From an uncultured Lachnospiraceae bacterium (GTDB lineage: Bacteria > Bacillota > Clostridia > Lachnospirales > Lachnospiraceae), in the NCBI GenBank assembly GCA_905234525.1, contig CAJOIL010000002.1:1-34318 (forward strand): a DNA stretch of 34,318 nucleotides. Direction: 5' to 3'. The position numbers were made by a program, and so were the translations under genes. The notes under the pieces were generated by a model. That model did no database searches. It had not been told where the DNA came from and saw only the letters and a list, made by a program, of their open reading frames with translations. How positions within the stretch are numbered: the first letter of the stretch is position 1; each line of letters starts with the position of its first letter. Below, in pieces: positions 9,823 through 19,492 of this stretch.

Positions 9823-11997
9823 TTAGAACTGTTCTTCTGAATATTTCTTATGAATAACTCTTACTCTCGGAAGATTATCCATAAATACCTCCACACATTT
9901 CGCATCAAATTGTGTGCCCTTGCCTTCTTCAATAATCGAAAGCGCTTTCTCTATCGAAAATGCCGGCTTATACACACGCGATGATGTCAGCGCATCAAAC
10001 ACATCTGCTACCGCCATTATACGAGCCGATAACGGAATTACTTCTCCGTGTAGTCCCTCAGGATAGCCCTTGCCATCCCAGCGCTCATGATGATATGCAG
10101 CCATGTTACGGGCTTCCTTCAAATAATTACCGCCACCGACAGTATCAATCGCCTTATCTAATATCTGCTTGCCGGCAGTTGTGTGCGACTTCATTATCTC
10201 GAATTCTTCGTCTGTTAATTTGCCGGGCTTATTAAGAACGTTATCGGGAATATTAATCTTGCCCACGTCATGAAGCGGTGCAGAGCGAACTACATCCGAC
10301 ATGTATTTAGGTGTGATACGGTCGGCGTAATATCCCTTCTGCTTAAGTCCCTCCACGATTATCTTGACATAAGCGGCAGTCTTCTGTATATGTGCTCCCG
10401 TATTCTCGTCTCTGTTCTCCACAAGGTCTGCCATTGTAATAATAAGACCCTCCTGCATCTGAAGAGTACTGTCTGATAATCTTCTTATGCTTCGAAGCTG
10501 CTCTGTCTGATTAATTGTCATCTCAGTTAAGTCGCGATACAACGCTTCAACTTCATCATGTGTTCTGACATCAACATCTTTAAATCTGTCAACAACTCCA
10601 TCGAGCTTCTTCTGGTCATCGCCGGCACTTATAAATTCTCTTATATGCAAGCCCAATGTTTCAAGAGGATATACGGTATAGTAATTAATCGTCCACATAC
10701 CATAGGCTATAATAAGCAACATTATACCGGACATTATAACAAGTACTCTGTTTGCAAAATCACCGATAAAATCAGACAGATAATTAATTGAAACATCTGC
10801 ACCTGCATAGCATACAACATTGCCTTCTTCATCAAACATCGGATAATACACGGTAACAAGCCAGCTCAAAGCGTCATCGGATTCTATAGGCGGTATCTCC
10901 TTTCCTTCCAACATATCATCCAAATACTCTTCAAACGCTTCTTCAATGGGCACAAATTCACCCGGTTCATATCCACTTGCACCCTCAGCAACATAGCCCT
11001 CGAACTTAGGGTCCGTGTCAAGATCAAAGATAAATGTAGAGCCCTCTCTACCCACCTTAAGAACATACAGATAACTGACTCCCGGTGCATTGTCTCTAAT
11101 GTGATAGAGCATTTCCTCTGTTTCTTTGTAACCGGGCACGCTCTCTCCGAATTTAATGTAATCCGCAACCTTAGACGTATCTACTACACTTGCTGCGAAC
11201 TTAGCTGCATTAGTGGCTACTTCTATTCTCTCTTGCTTAACATTCTCATAGTATCTTCTGATACCGATCCAAGCAGTTATAATAGAGGATGCCACAACCA
11301 TGATTACCATAATAATAAGCATCCTGCGTCTCGCAGATAATCTTATTCCATCACTCCAATTATCAATTGCCTTACGCTCTTCATCGGTAAGCGGCTTCTG
11401 CCTCCAACCGCTGTTAGCAATGGCATCACTTATCTTCTGAGGCATGACATGCCATATTAATATGGCAAGTCCTATACAGATTCCTTTATCAAATATATTA
11501 AATACTATGTTAATACCAAGAAATACAAAGACCGCGCCGACGCCTTCGGTTATACCCCATGACTCAAGTAAGGCAGTAATCATGTCGCTTTGTGGTTTGC
11601 CAAACATAATGTATTGTATTAATCCACTGACAAGACCGCTGATAAAGCCTATAGTGAGAATACAGAATATAATATTACGCGCATTATTAAGCGGGCGCTT
11701 CTTAACAAACATTACTGTTATAATAGCTACTAAAGCATTAACTATTCCAAAACATGCGGCATTTGGATTAAATAACATACATAATAGGTTACTTGCAATA
11801 GCAACTGCTATACCCGGGAATACTCCACCGATTCCGGCTACAACTACAGTACCTATGGTATCCCAATATACAGGCAACCCCGTCTGATATGACACATACG
11901 CAAGCACCACATTAACTCCGACACCCAAAAATACCGCTATTGCACGGAACAGTGCCGAGCGATTCATTTCGTGTTTACTGACCTTATACTCTTTCAA
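9823..11997 (-). CDS. HD-GYP domain protein with N-terminal multi-TM ECF-S-like domain and extracellular Cache-like sensor (putative c-di-GMP phosphodiesterase)
   Basis: HDVGKINIPDNVLNKPGKL and HHERWDGKGYPEGL...VADVFDALTS; TTG start preceded by GGAGG. Confidence 0.93.
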   Translation of the reverse strand: MKEYKVSKHEMNRSALFRAIAVFLGVGVNVVLAYVSYQTGLPVYWDTIGTVVVAGIGGVFPGIAVAIASNLLCMLFNPNAACFGIVNALVAIITVMFVKKRPLNNARNIIFCILTIGFISGLVSGLIQYIMFGKPQSDMITALLESWGITEGVGAVFVFLGINIVFNIFDKGICIGLAILIWHVMPQKISDAIANSGWRQKPLTDEERKAIDNWSDGIRLSARRRMLIIMVIMVVASSIITAWIGIRRYYENVKQERIEVATNAAKFAASVVDTSKVADYIKFGESVPGYKETEEMLYHIRDNAPGVSYLYVLKVGREGSTFIFDLDTDPKFEGYVAEGASGYEPGEFVPIEEAFEEYLDDMLEGKEIPPIESDDALSWLVTVYYPMFDEEGNVVCYAGADVSINYLSDFIGDFANRVLVIMSGIMLLIIAYGMWTINYYTVYPLETLGLHIREFISAGDDQKKLDGVVDRFKDVDVRTHDEVEALYRDLTEMTINQTEQLRSIRRLSDSTLQMQEGLIITMADLVENRDENTGAHIQKTAAYVKIIVEGLKQKGYYADRITPKYMSDVVRSAPLHDVGKINIPDNVLNKPGKLTDEEFEIMKSHTTAGKQILDKAIDTVGGGNYLKEARNMAAYHHERWDGKGYPEGLHGEVIPLSARIMAVADVFDALTSSRVYKPAFSIEKALSIIEEGKGTQFDAKCVEVFMDNLPRVRVIHKKYSEEQF

Positions 11998-12085
11998 CTC
12001 TAGTCAACCTCCACATTAACGCCTTTGTTCACATATCCCCGATAGTATCCCTATGAGTATCACGAACCCATTACCTTGCATAAAT

Positions 12086-12766
12086 TTACTTGTCTTCACT
12101 TGCATTTCTCCTACACACAGATATAACGTATTCCTTATCGTATATCCACTGGTATATAACACATGCTGAACGCTCTCCGTCTCTCACAACTTCTGCTACC
12201 CCCATAGGCGTAGCATTAGTTATGTCGCCTCCTATTGCATCCATACTGCCCGGTACATCAAGCACATTTACTTCATATCGGCTAAAGTCCAATAGTATTC
12301 CTTCACCGGTTAGCTTAATGTAGCTTTCCCTTGCTGTCCATATTCTGTAAAATGCCGGTATCTTATCAGCTTCTGAATCAATCCATGCTTTCTCCGCATC
12401 AGAAAAATACTTTTGTGCCGGCGAGACAATCCTGTCTCGCATAAGCTCAATATCACAGCCCACCGAAGCTTCATCAGATATCACCATAACAACATAATCT
12501 CCGGAATGACTCACATTAAAATCGATGCCGTCTATATACGGTCTTCCGTTATCGCTGATTAATATGTCATCCTGACTAAATCCGCATTTTAAAAGATTAT
12601 CCCTAATCATAATCCCGGCCATAAGACTCCGCTTCCTATCAGCCTCATTCTTAAGGCGAAGGATCTTGTCTCGCCGCACCTCACTCAACCCATCCATCAC
12701 GTGTGGGCACGTGAGCGGGTCCATTAAAGTTGTACAATCTCGTATAAAAATGCTTATCATAGTCAC
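12086..12766 (-). CDS. 4'-phosphopantetheinyl transferase (Sfp type)
   Basis: GRPYIDGIDFNVSHSGDYVV, VGCDIELM, WTARESYIKLTGEGI. Confidence 0.93.
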   Translation of the reverse strand: MTMISIFIRDCTTLMDPLTCPHVMDGLSEVRRDKILRLKNEADRKRSLMAGIMIRDNLLKCGFSQDDILISDNGRPYIDGIDFNVSHSGDYVVMVISDEASVGCDIELMRDRIVSPAQKYFSDAEKAWIDSEADKIPAFYRIWTARESYIKLTGEGILLDFSRYEVNVLDVPGSMDAIGGDITNATPMGVAEVVRDGERSACVIYQWIYDKEYVISVCRRNASEDK

Positions 12767-12772
12767 TTAATA

Positions 12773-13087
12773 CTAGGATTCCAGCATATCTATAAGCTGC
12801 TCACGTGTCTGCACACCAACCGCCGTCTTAACAACCTCCCCATTCTTAAACGACTTAATAGTCGGTATACTCATAATATTATACTCGCCGGCAATCTCTC
12901 TGTTATCATCAACATCAAGCTTACCAACCACATATTTACCATCAAACTCCTCCGCAAAAGCCTCTAATATAGGTCCCTGCTGCTGACAAGGTCCGCACCA
13001 TGTAGCCCAGAAATCAACAAGCACCGGCTTATCACTCTTAAGAACCACTTCCTCAAAATTTTCATTTGTTAATACTACTTCTGCCAT
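12773..13087 (-). CDS. trxA: Thioredoxin
   Basis: 104 aa; VLVDFWATWCGPCQQ, YNIMSIPTIKSFKNGE. Confidence 0.97.
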   Translation of the reverse strand: MAEVVLTNENFEEVVLKSDKPVLVDFWATWCGPCQQQGPILEAFAEEFDGKYVVGKLDVDDNREIAGEYNIMSIPTIKSFKNGEVVKTAVGVQTREQLIDMLES

Positions 13088-13116
13088 AATAATTCCTCCT
13101 TACTTAATTATAATTA

Positions 13117-15717
13117 CTATCCCTTCTCAACATTTTCTACAATAGCTATATTCTTAACTATTACATAGTCCACTTCATGCTTACTTAAGTATTTCTCAGC
13201 CTTTTCCATAGTCTTAACATAAGCACCGGTAAACGGTCCCTCCATATCACTTCTTGCTTCCTTGAGCACCTCGGGATCGGCGTCAACAACAAGCACCTTC
13301 TTCTTTTCTATAGGATTAGAATCAACAACAACCTTCTCTTTCTCTTCTTCTATATACTGCCTGATTTCTTCTTTGCTAAGTAACAAGTTCTCAGGCAAGA
13401 ATTGTGTAAGTGTTCTCTCAAGCTCTTCACCGTCAACAGGCTTAGGCAAAAATCCATCGAAGCCTTCCTTAATGTACTTAGGCTTGTCGCCGGCATCGGC
13501 TGTAAGAGCAATTATCGGCTTATCTATGCCCTTGTCTCTCATCTTATTCATGGTTGTTATTCCATCCATGCTCGGCATCATCTGATCAAGCATAATCAAA
13601 TCATATTGCTTCTTGTCAGCCAATGCAATTGCGTCCTCTCCGCTAAGCGCAGTATCAACATGAACTCTGCTTCCCTTAAGCAGTCCCGTTACAACATCAA
13701 GATTCATCTCATTATCATCAACAACAAGAAGCCTTGCTTGAGGTGCCATCAGACTTGGAATATAAGTAGGCTTAACAACAACATTTTCAATCTCCTTAGA
13801 CCATTCGCCTATTGGCTCTTCATTCCATTCAGGAAGCGGAATAATTATGGTAAATACAGAGCCCTTGCCGTACTCACTGTCAACCTTAAGCTCACCGCCC
13901 ATCATCTTAAGATAATTGGTTGTAATAGTAAGTCCGAGTCCCGTACCCTCTATGTTACGATTACGCGTTGTCTCAAGTCTTGAGAATGACTCAAACATTC
14001 CCTTTATGTCTTCCTTCTTGATACCTATACCCGTATCCTTAACATCAACTATGAGGTTACCCATTTTGTCCTGCAATGGCTCAAAGCTGATATCAGTTAA
14101 AACATAACCTTCATTGGTGTACTTAATGGCGTTATTAATAATATTAAGCATTATCTGTCTGATTCTTACCTCATCACCGGTAAAGCCCTTCGGTACATCA
14201 GGCGATACATTGATATGATAACTAAGTCCCTTATCGGATGCTCGAGACCTTGTAATATTGTTAACATCATTAATAACCGATGCAATATCAAAATCATCTA
14301 TAATAAGCTCTGCCTTGCCCGATTCAATCTTGCTGAGGTCTAAAATGTCATTGATAATTGACAGGAGCATATTACCGGCAGACTTAATATCCGAAGCATA
14401 CTTTATAACCTTCTCATTGCCGTTGGCTTCTCTTATTATCATTTCATCCATTCCGAGAATTGCATTCATCGGCGTCCTTATCTCATGAGACATATTAGCA
14501 AGGAAATTAGACTTGGCTTCCGATGCATCAAGTGCGGCTCTCTCCGCATCCTTAGCACGTCTTATAGCCAACAATTGTTCTATAATTGCAAATCCCAACC
14601 AGAGGTACGTACCGATCATTACGCCTGTTCCCGAATGTCTGTCATCTATATAAATATAAAGTACAAATTCTATGACGCAATAGACTAAAAGTATAGATGT
14701 ACCTATGAAGCTAAGTACATATTCTTTGATTTTTTTCCTAAACAAATCAGTTAAAATACCAAGGAAGCACGCGGCAATTTGTACCAAATCTATCAGAAGC
14801 ACTTCCGTAACCTCATTTCTGTAACCAACGTTCTGAGTAACATGTACAACGCCTATAACTATAGTCATAATCTCGCATATTAAAGCAACAGTAATATAGA
14901 ACCTCTTATATCGTCCCCTCTGCATTCCATTAATATAAGCAATAATGGGATAGCCCATAATAAGAAGCATCATATTAGACATAATGCCACTCAAATATAT
15001 ATTATGGAACAGAAACTGAAATAGTTCCGAGTTAATAACAAGCCAAAGGGCCATAAGCAATGTAGCCGTACCGGCCGCAATAATCGGAGATTCGGTTTTC
15101 TTGGTTAGCTTAAGTATAATACCTATAATTAACGCAAGAGTACCAAGAACAACAAGCGATACCGACAGCACGAAAAACATCATATTGGAATCAAATATTC
15201 TATAGAACAACGCAAGTCTCGTGCCGATATATACACGAGAAATAGTAATGTTGCCTTCTACTCTCTCTCTCGTAACAATTCTTATTGTGCCACCTTCGTC
15301 TCCATCCTGTAGCATAATAAAGGTATGATATTTCTTAAGACCTCCTATGTAATCATTCTTAGCCTCATCCACATAACTATATCGAAGTTCTCCGTTAATA
15401 TATACATCTGCATCGGTACTGTTGTAAAAATCAATCGAATTATACTTACTTATATCATCCGGAAGCTTAGCCTCTAACACGTTATAGTTACCCTTAGCCA
15501 TATCATATGTCTTAGGCAGTTCAACAATGGGATTAGCCGCATCCAAAACATCATGAAAATCTGTTATCTCTTCGTATTCATTGTACCAATCTACAAGCAA
15601 TTCTTCCTGCTTGCCGACACGAAAATAGAATGCAAAGGCAAAAAGCCAAAAGAGCATAAATATGACTGTTCCTATTATTATTAATACTTTAAAAAAATTA
15701 TCACCCTTAGTTTTCAT
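13117..15717 (-). CDS. Hybrid sensor histidine kinase: multi-TM sensor, HisKA, HATPase, REC, truncated second REC-like C-terminus
   Basis: [42 protein letters not shown]...MLDQMMPSMDG; C-terminal VLVVDADPEVL...VDYVIVKN. Confidence 0.92.
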   Translation of the reverse strand: MKTKGDNFFKVLIIIGTVIFMLFWLFAFAFYFRVGKQEELLVDWYNEYEEITDFHDVLDAANPIVELPKTYDMAKGNYNVLEAKLPDDISKYNSIDFYNSTDADVYINGELRYSYVDEAKNDYIGGLKKYHTFIMLQDGDEGGTIRIVTRERVEGNITISRVYIGTRLALFYRIFDSNMMFFVLSVSLVVLGTLALIIGIILKLTKKTESPIIAAGTATLLMALWLVINSELFQFLFHNIYLSGIMSNMMLLIMGYPIIAYINGMQRGRYKRFYITVALICEIMTIVIGVVHVTQNVGYRNEVTEVLLIDLVQIAACFLGILTDLFRKKIKEYVLSFIGTSILLVYCVIEFVLYIYIDDRHSGTGVMIGTYLWLGFAIIEQLLAIRRAKDAERAALDASEAKSNFLANMSHEIRTPMNAILGMDEMIIREANGNEKVIKYASDIKSAGNMLLSIINDILDLSKIESGKAELIIDDFDIASVINDVNNITRSRASDKGLSYHINVSPDVPKGFTGDEVRIRQIMLNIINNAIKYTNEGYVLTDISFEPLQDKMGNLIVDVKDTGIGIKKEDIKGMFESFSRLETTRNRNIEGTGLGLTITTNYLKMMGGELKVDSEYGKGSVFTIIIPLPEWNEEPIGEWSKEIENVVVKPTYIPSLMAPQARLLVVDDNEMNLDVVTGLLKGSRVHVDTALSGEDAIALADKKQYDLIMLDQMMPSMDGITTMNKMRDKGIDKPIIALTADAGDKPKYIKEGFDGFLPKPVDGEELERTLTQFLPENLLLSKEEIRQYIEEEKEKVVVDSNPIEKKKVLVVDADPEVLKEARSDMEGPFTGAYVKTMEKAEKYLSKHEVDYVIVKNIAIVENVEKG

Positions 15718-15727
15718 CCTGTATCCT

Positions 15728-16318
15728 TTAGCCTAATGCTTCTAACAATTCATCACACAAATCACACGCCTCATCATAATTAAAGGCATCTATCTCATCC
15801 TTAATATCATGGTATATATTCTTGGCGCTTGGAGTGAAGTCATACTCCGATAATCTCTTATAAAGCTCCAGCGATTTATTAAGCTCCATGTCATCCAGTG
15901 TCTCTTTTAATTCACCTATCAGCTTCTTAACCTCATTACTGCTTGGCTTGTTCGCTCCGTTCTCTTCGGCATAAGGAGCAATTATTTCCATAGTCTTCTT
16001 ATACTCCGCCAGCATGTTAGCATGATTGGCTTCTATAGTTGTCATATCCTTATCAGCTGCGGCATACTGCAATTTCTCACAGATGTCACCAAGTTCCATA
16101 TTGCCAATCATCCTTGAATTGCTCTTAAGAGAATGAACAAGCATTTCATAATTTGCAAGCTCATCTTCTGCAAGATATCTCTCCAGCTTGCCTCTGTTCT
16201 TCTCATATGCATTATGATACCTCGTAAGCGCCAGCTTATACTTCTTCTCATCACCTGTATAAGATAGTGCCGCTTCAACATCAAATCCCTTTTCTCTTAA
16301 ATCGCTAAAGTCTGCCAT
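15728..16318 (-). CDS. Free-standing Hpt phosphotransfer protein with C-terminal helical tail
   Basis: EMLVHSLKSNSRMIGNMELGDI Hpt motif; SD GAGGGAGAG places the start at 16318 (MADFSDL) rather than 16336. Confidence 0.85.
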   Translation of the reverse strand: MADFSDLREKGFDVEAALSYTGDEKKYKLALTRYHNAYEKNRGKLERYLAEDELANYEMLVHSLKSNSRMIGNMELGDICEKLQYAAADKDMTTIEANHANMLAEYKKTMEIIAPYAEENGANKPSSNEVKKLIGELKETLDDMELNKSLELYKRLSEYDFTPSAKNIYHDIKDEIDAFNYDEACDLCDELLEALG

Positions 16319-16410
16319 AAAACTCTCCCTCATCAAATGTACATTTCACATAAGTATAGTATGACACAATATCATTACTATTTTATCATTAGACGATTAG
16401 ATATACAACA

Positions 16411-16445
16411 AAAAAAAGGCTCTTGGGATTAATTCCCAAGAGCCT
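16411..16445 (-). terminator. Intrinsic terminator of the SpoIIE-type phosphatase gene
   Basis: AGGCTCTTGGGAATTAATCCCAAGAGCC followed by an 8-T run on the minus strand. Confidence 0.95.
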
Positions 16446-16455
16446 GTAATAATTA

Positions 16456-18054
16456 TCACTTAACTCCATTGTATCTGAAGCAAAGCATCGTAATATCATC
16501 AAATTGCTCTGCCTCCTCCACAAAATCATCAATTCCTCTCATAACATTTTCAAGAACCCTCTCAGGCTCTGCATCGGGCTCTTCGTTCAATGCCGTCAAC
16601 ATACGCTCCGTTCCGAACAGCTCATTATCTGCGTTAGTCGCTTCAGCCACGCCATCTGTGTAGACAAATAAGCTGTCACCGGCATTCAGCGCAAATTCAT
16701 GTTCCTTGAAAGGTATTCCTTCCATTGTCGCCACAGCTATGGAATGACGATAAACCTCAAGCTCATAATTACCGTCCACGCGACGAATCGCAGGGTGCTC
16801 GTGTCCTGCATTAGCTGCCATTCCTTTACCGGTGGTAAGATCAATCACTGCAAGCCAAACGGTAACGAACATATCCGAGTCATTGCCTTCACACAATTGA
16901 TTGTTCGCATTGCTTAATGCTTCGGCGGGACTGCTTCCATCCAACAAGCTATTCTTAATAAGCGTCTTGGCAATCACCATGAACAGTGCAGCCGGAACAC
17001 CCTTACCGGAGACATCCGCCATTACAAGCGCAATATGATTATCATCAACTAAGAAAAAGTCATAGAAGTCACCGCCAACCTCTTTAGCCGGAGTCATGCT
17101 GGCATATATATCAATATCCTTTCTTTCGGGAAATGCCGGGAAGTTTCGAGGCAACATATCAGCTTGAATCTTAGTTGCAACATTAAGCTCCGCACCGATT
17201 CTCTCCTTCTCTGCCGTTACATGCTCAAGCTCTTTGATATATGTACGAAGGTCTATGTCCATCTTGGCAAAGGAATCTGCCAAGTCTTCAATCTCATCAC
17301 GCGTATGTATATCCACATCAAATTGTACATCCTTATCGATGTTTTCAACCATATCCTTGGTAGCATTATTAAGAAGTACAATCGGCCTTATAATGTTCCT
17401 CTTTATGCCACGATAATATATAAATCCGGCAAGTGCTGTAATAAACGCAACAAGAAGTGTTACATATACGGCATATAATATTATCATAACAAGGAATTTA
17501 AGCATAAAATAATCGACGCCCACAACGGCCACGATTTTGCCGGCGCTATCGTACACCGGTGCCCATGCCGTGCCAAAGAAACCATATTTATTAGAGTAAT
17601 TAATCATGAATTCCGTTTCTTCACCTGCAAGTAGCTTAGGCAATTGTTCTCGCTCTTTATCGGAAATATCATTTTCTTTTTCTCCGATTAAAGTACCTTC
17701 TTCTGTGTCCCATATATATGTAAATTCATTTTCTCCGGGAACGAACACATAGATATACTCTATGTCAAACTCAGTCTTGAGTTTCTCCATTAAAACTTGT
17801 ATGTCATTATAATGCTCATCCTTATCTTTGTTCTCCAGATATCCCTGTATTCTATCTCCTTCAATATGGGAACTCACGGTTCTTGCCACAGCGAAGGAAA
17901 TCTCTCCAAACATATACACCTGGTTATCATAATAAATCTTACTCACCAATGCGCTAACGGCTATACTGATTACAAGAGCCAATAAAATAAGGGCTCCTAT
18001 AAATCTACCCCTAAGTGTTTTCTTCTTGAGCTTCTTAGTTTTCGTCTCACTCAT
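16456..18054 (-). CDS. SpoIIE/PP2C-type serine phosphatase with TM Cache-like sensor and HAMP-like linker (RsbU-like)
   Basis: ATKIQADMLP...ASMTPAKEVGGDFYDFF...ALVMADVSGKGVPAALFM...GDSLFVYTDGVAEATN. Confidence 0.93.
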   Translation of the reverse strand: MSETKTKKLKKKTLRGRFIGALILLALVISIAVSALVSKIYYDNQVYMFGEISFAVARTVSSHIEGDRIQGYLENKDKDEHYNDIQVLMEKLKTEFDIEYIYVFVPGENEFTYIWDTEEGTLIGEKENDISDKEREQLPKLLAGEETEFMINYSNKYGFFGTAWAPVYDSAGKIVAVVGVDYFMLKFLVMIILYAVYVTLLVAFITALAGFIYYRGIKRNIIRPIVLLNNATKDMVENIDKDVQFDVDIHTRDEIEDLADSFAKMDIDLRTYIKELEHVTAEKERIGAELNVATKIQADMLPRNFPAFPERKDIDIYASMTPAKEVGGDFYDFFLVDDNHIALVMADVSGKGVPAALFMVIAKTLIKNSLLDGSSPAEALSNANNQLCEGNDSDMFVTVWLAVIDLTTGKGMAANAGHEHPAIRRVDGNYELEVYRHSIAVATMEGIPFKEHEFALNAGDSLFVYTDGVAEATNADNELFGTERMLTALNEEPDAEPERVLENVMRGIDDFVEEAEQFDDITMLCFRYNGVK

Positions 18055-18093
18055 TGTCCTATTAGCATTCCCCTTCTAAATTTTAATACGGGT

Positions 18094-18102
18094 ATTATAC
18101 CA
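18094..18102 (-). promoter_or_regulatory. Extended -10 promoter TGGTATAAT for the SpoIIE-type phosphatase gene
   Basis: TGnTATAAT just downstream of the tuf terminator and upstream of the gene. Confidence 0.65.
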
Positions 18103-18105
18103 TAA

Positions 18106-18136
18106 AAGGACTTCGAAGATAATCTTCGAAGCCCTT
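18106..18136 (-). terminator. tuf / str-operon terminator
   Basis: AAGGGCTTCGAAGA-TTA-TCTTCGAAGTCCTTTT, 14-bp stem with one G-U, downstream of the tuf stop. Confidence 0.85.
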
Positions 18137-18159
18137 GAAATTACTCATCTTAGTAAAGA

Positions 18160-19371
18160 TTACTCGATGATAGAAGCAACCTTACCTGAACCTACTGTAC
18201 GTCCACCTTCACGAATAGCGAATGTAAGACCTTGCTCCATAGCGATTGGATGGATGAGCTCAATTGTCATCTCAATGTTATCACCGGGCATGCACATCTC
18301 TGTTCCGCTAGGAAGATTACATACACCTGTTACGTCAGTTGTTCTGAAGTAGAACTGAGGACGATAGTTGTTGAAGAAAGGAGTATGACGACCACCCTCG
18401 TCCTTAGTTAATACGTAAACCTGAGCTGTAAACTTAGTATGGCACTTAACAGAACCGGGTACTGCAAGAACCTGTCCTCTCTGAATCTCATCACGGTTAA
18501 CACCACGAAGAAGAGCACCAATGTTATCACCTGCTTGAGCCTCATCAAGAAGCTTTCTGAACATCTCGATACCTGTAATAACTGTCTTCTTAACATCTTC
18601 CTTAACACCGATGATTTCAACTTCGTCGTTAAGATGAAGTGTACCACGCTCTACTCTACCTGTTGCAACAGTACCACGACCTGTGATTGTAAATACGTCC
18701 TCTACAGGCATAAGGAAAGGCTTATCTGTCTCACGTACAGGATCAGGAATAGTCTCATCAACTGTGTTCATGAGTTCCATGATAGCATCGCCCCACTCAC
18801 CTGAAGGATCGTTAAGAGCCTCAAGTGCTGAACCTCTGATGAATGGACAATCATGGAATCCATACTCTTCAAGAATCTCTGTTACTTCCATCTCAACTAA
18901 TTCGAGCATCTCTTCGTACTCTTCCTCAGTCTCACAGTCAGCCTTAACCATATCGCACTTATTCAAGAATACTACGATGTTAGGTACACCTACCTGACGA
19001 GAAAGAAGGATGTGCTCCTTAGTCTGAGCCATAACACCATCTGTAGCAGCAACAACGAGGATAGCACCATCCATCTGAGCTGCACCTGTAATCATGTTCT
19101 TAACGTAGTCAGCATGGCCCGGGCAGTCAACGTGAGCATAGTGACGCTTCTCTGTCTCATACTCAACGTGAGCTGTAGAAATTGTGATACCTCTCTCACG
19201 CTCTTCAGGAGCCTTATCGATGTTCTCAAAATCTACTGCTGCGTTACCTGATACTCTCTCAGCAAGAGTCTTAGTAATAGCAGCTGTTAATGTTGTCTTA
19301 CCATGATCTACGTGACCAATTGTACCTATGTTACAATGTGGTTTAGTTCTTTCAAATTTCTCTTTAGCCAT
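18160..19371 (-). CDS. tuf: Translation elongation factor Tu
   Basis: [48 protein letters not shown]. Confidence 0.99.
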   Translation of the reverse strand: MAKEKFERTKPHCNIGTIGHVDHGKTTLTAAITKTLAERVSGNAAVDFENIDKAPEERERGITISTAHVEYETEKRHYAHVDCPGHADYVKNMITGAAQMDGAILVVAATDGVMAQTKEHILLSRQVGVPNIVVFLNKCDMVKADCETEEEYEEMLELVEMEVTEILEEYGFHDCPFIRGSALEALNDPSGEWGDAIMELMNTVDETIPDPVRETDKPFLMPVEDVFTITGRGTVATGRVERGTLHLNDEVEIIGVKEDVKKTVITGIEMFRKLLDEAQAGDNIGALLRGVNRDEIQRGQVLAVPGSVKCHTKFTAQVYVLTKDEGGRHTPFFNNYRPQFYFRTTDVTGVCNLPSGTEMCMPGDNIEMTIELIHPIAMEQGLTFAIREGGRTVGSGKVASIIE

Positions 19372-19450
19372 TTGTCTTCCTCCTTAAAAAAGCTATTATG
19401 AATATTACCTGCCTGCCCATACAGCAAGCATAGGCAATCGGTTAAAATTG

Positions 19451-19479
19451 ATTATATAAAATTAAATCAATTTTTTCAA
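19451..19479 (-). promoter_or_regulatory. Internal tuf promoter TTGAAA-N17-TATAAT
   Basis: -35 complement at 19474-19479, -10 complement at 19451-19456, in the fusA-tuf gap. Confidence 0.8.
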
Positions 19480-19492
19480 CAGTAAATATTAA

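Noticed and set aside
11444-11887. 147-aa plus-strand ORF
   Set aside because: Antisense to the TM region of the HD-GYP gene; hydrophobic shadow ORF.
11998-12085. Short tandem-like GATACTcATaGG/GATACTATcGG in the sfp to HD-GYP gap
   Set aside because: About 1.5 imperfect units only; not distinguishable from chance.
13402-13983. 193-aa plus-strand ORF
   Set aside because: Antisense to a well-supported hybrid kinase; low-complexity, no recognisable domain or SD.
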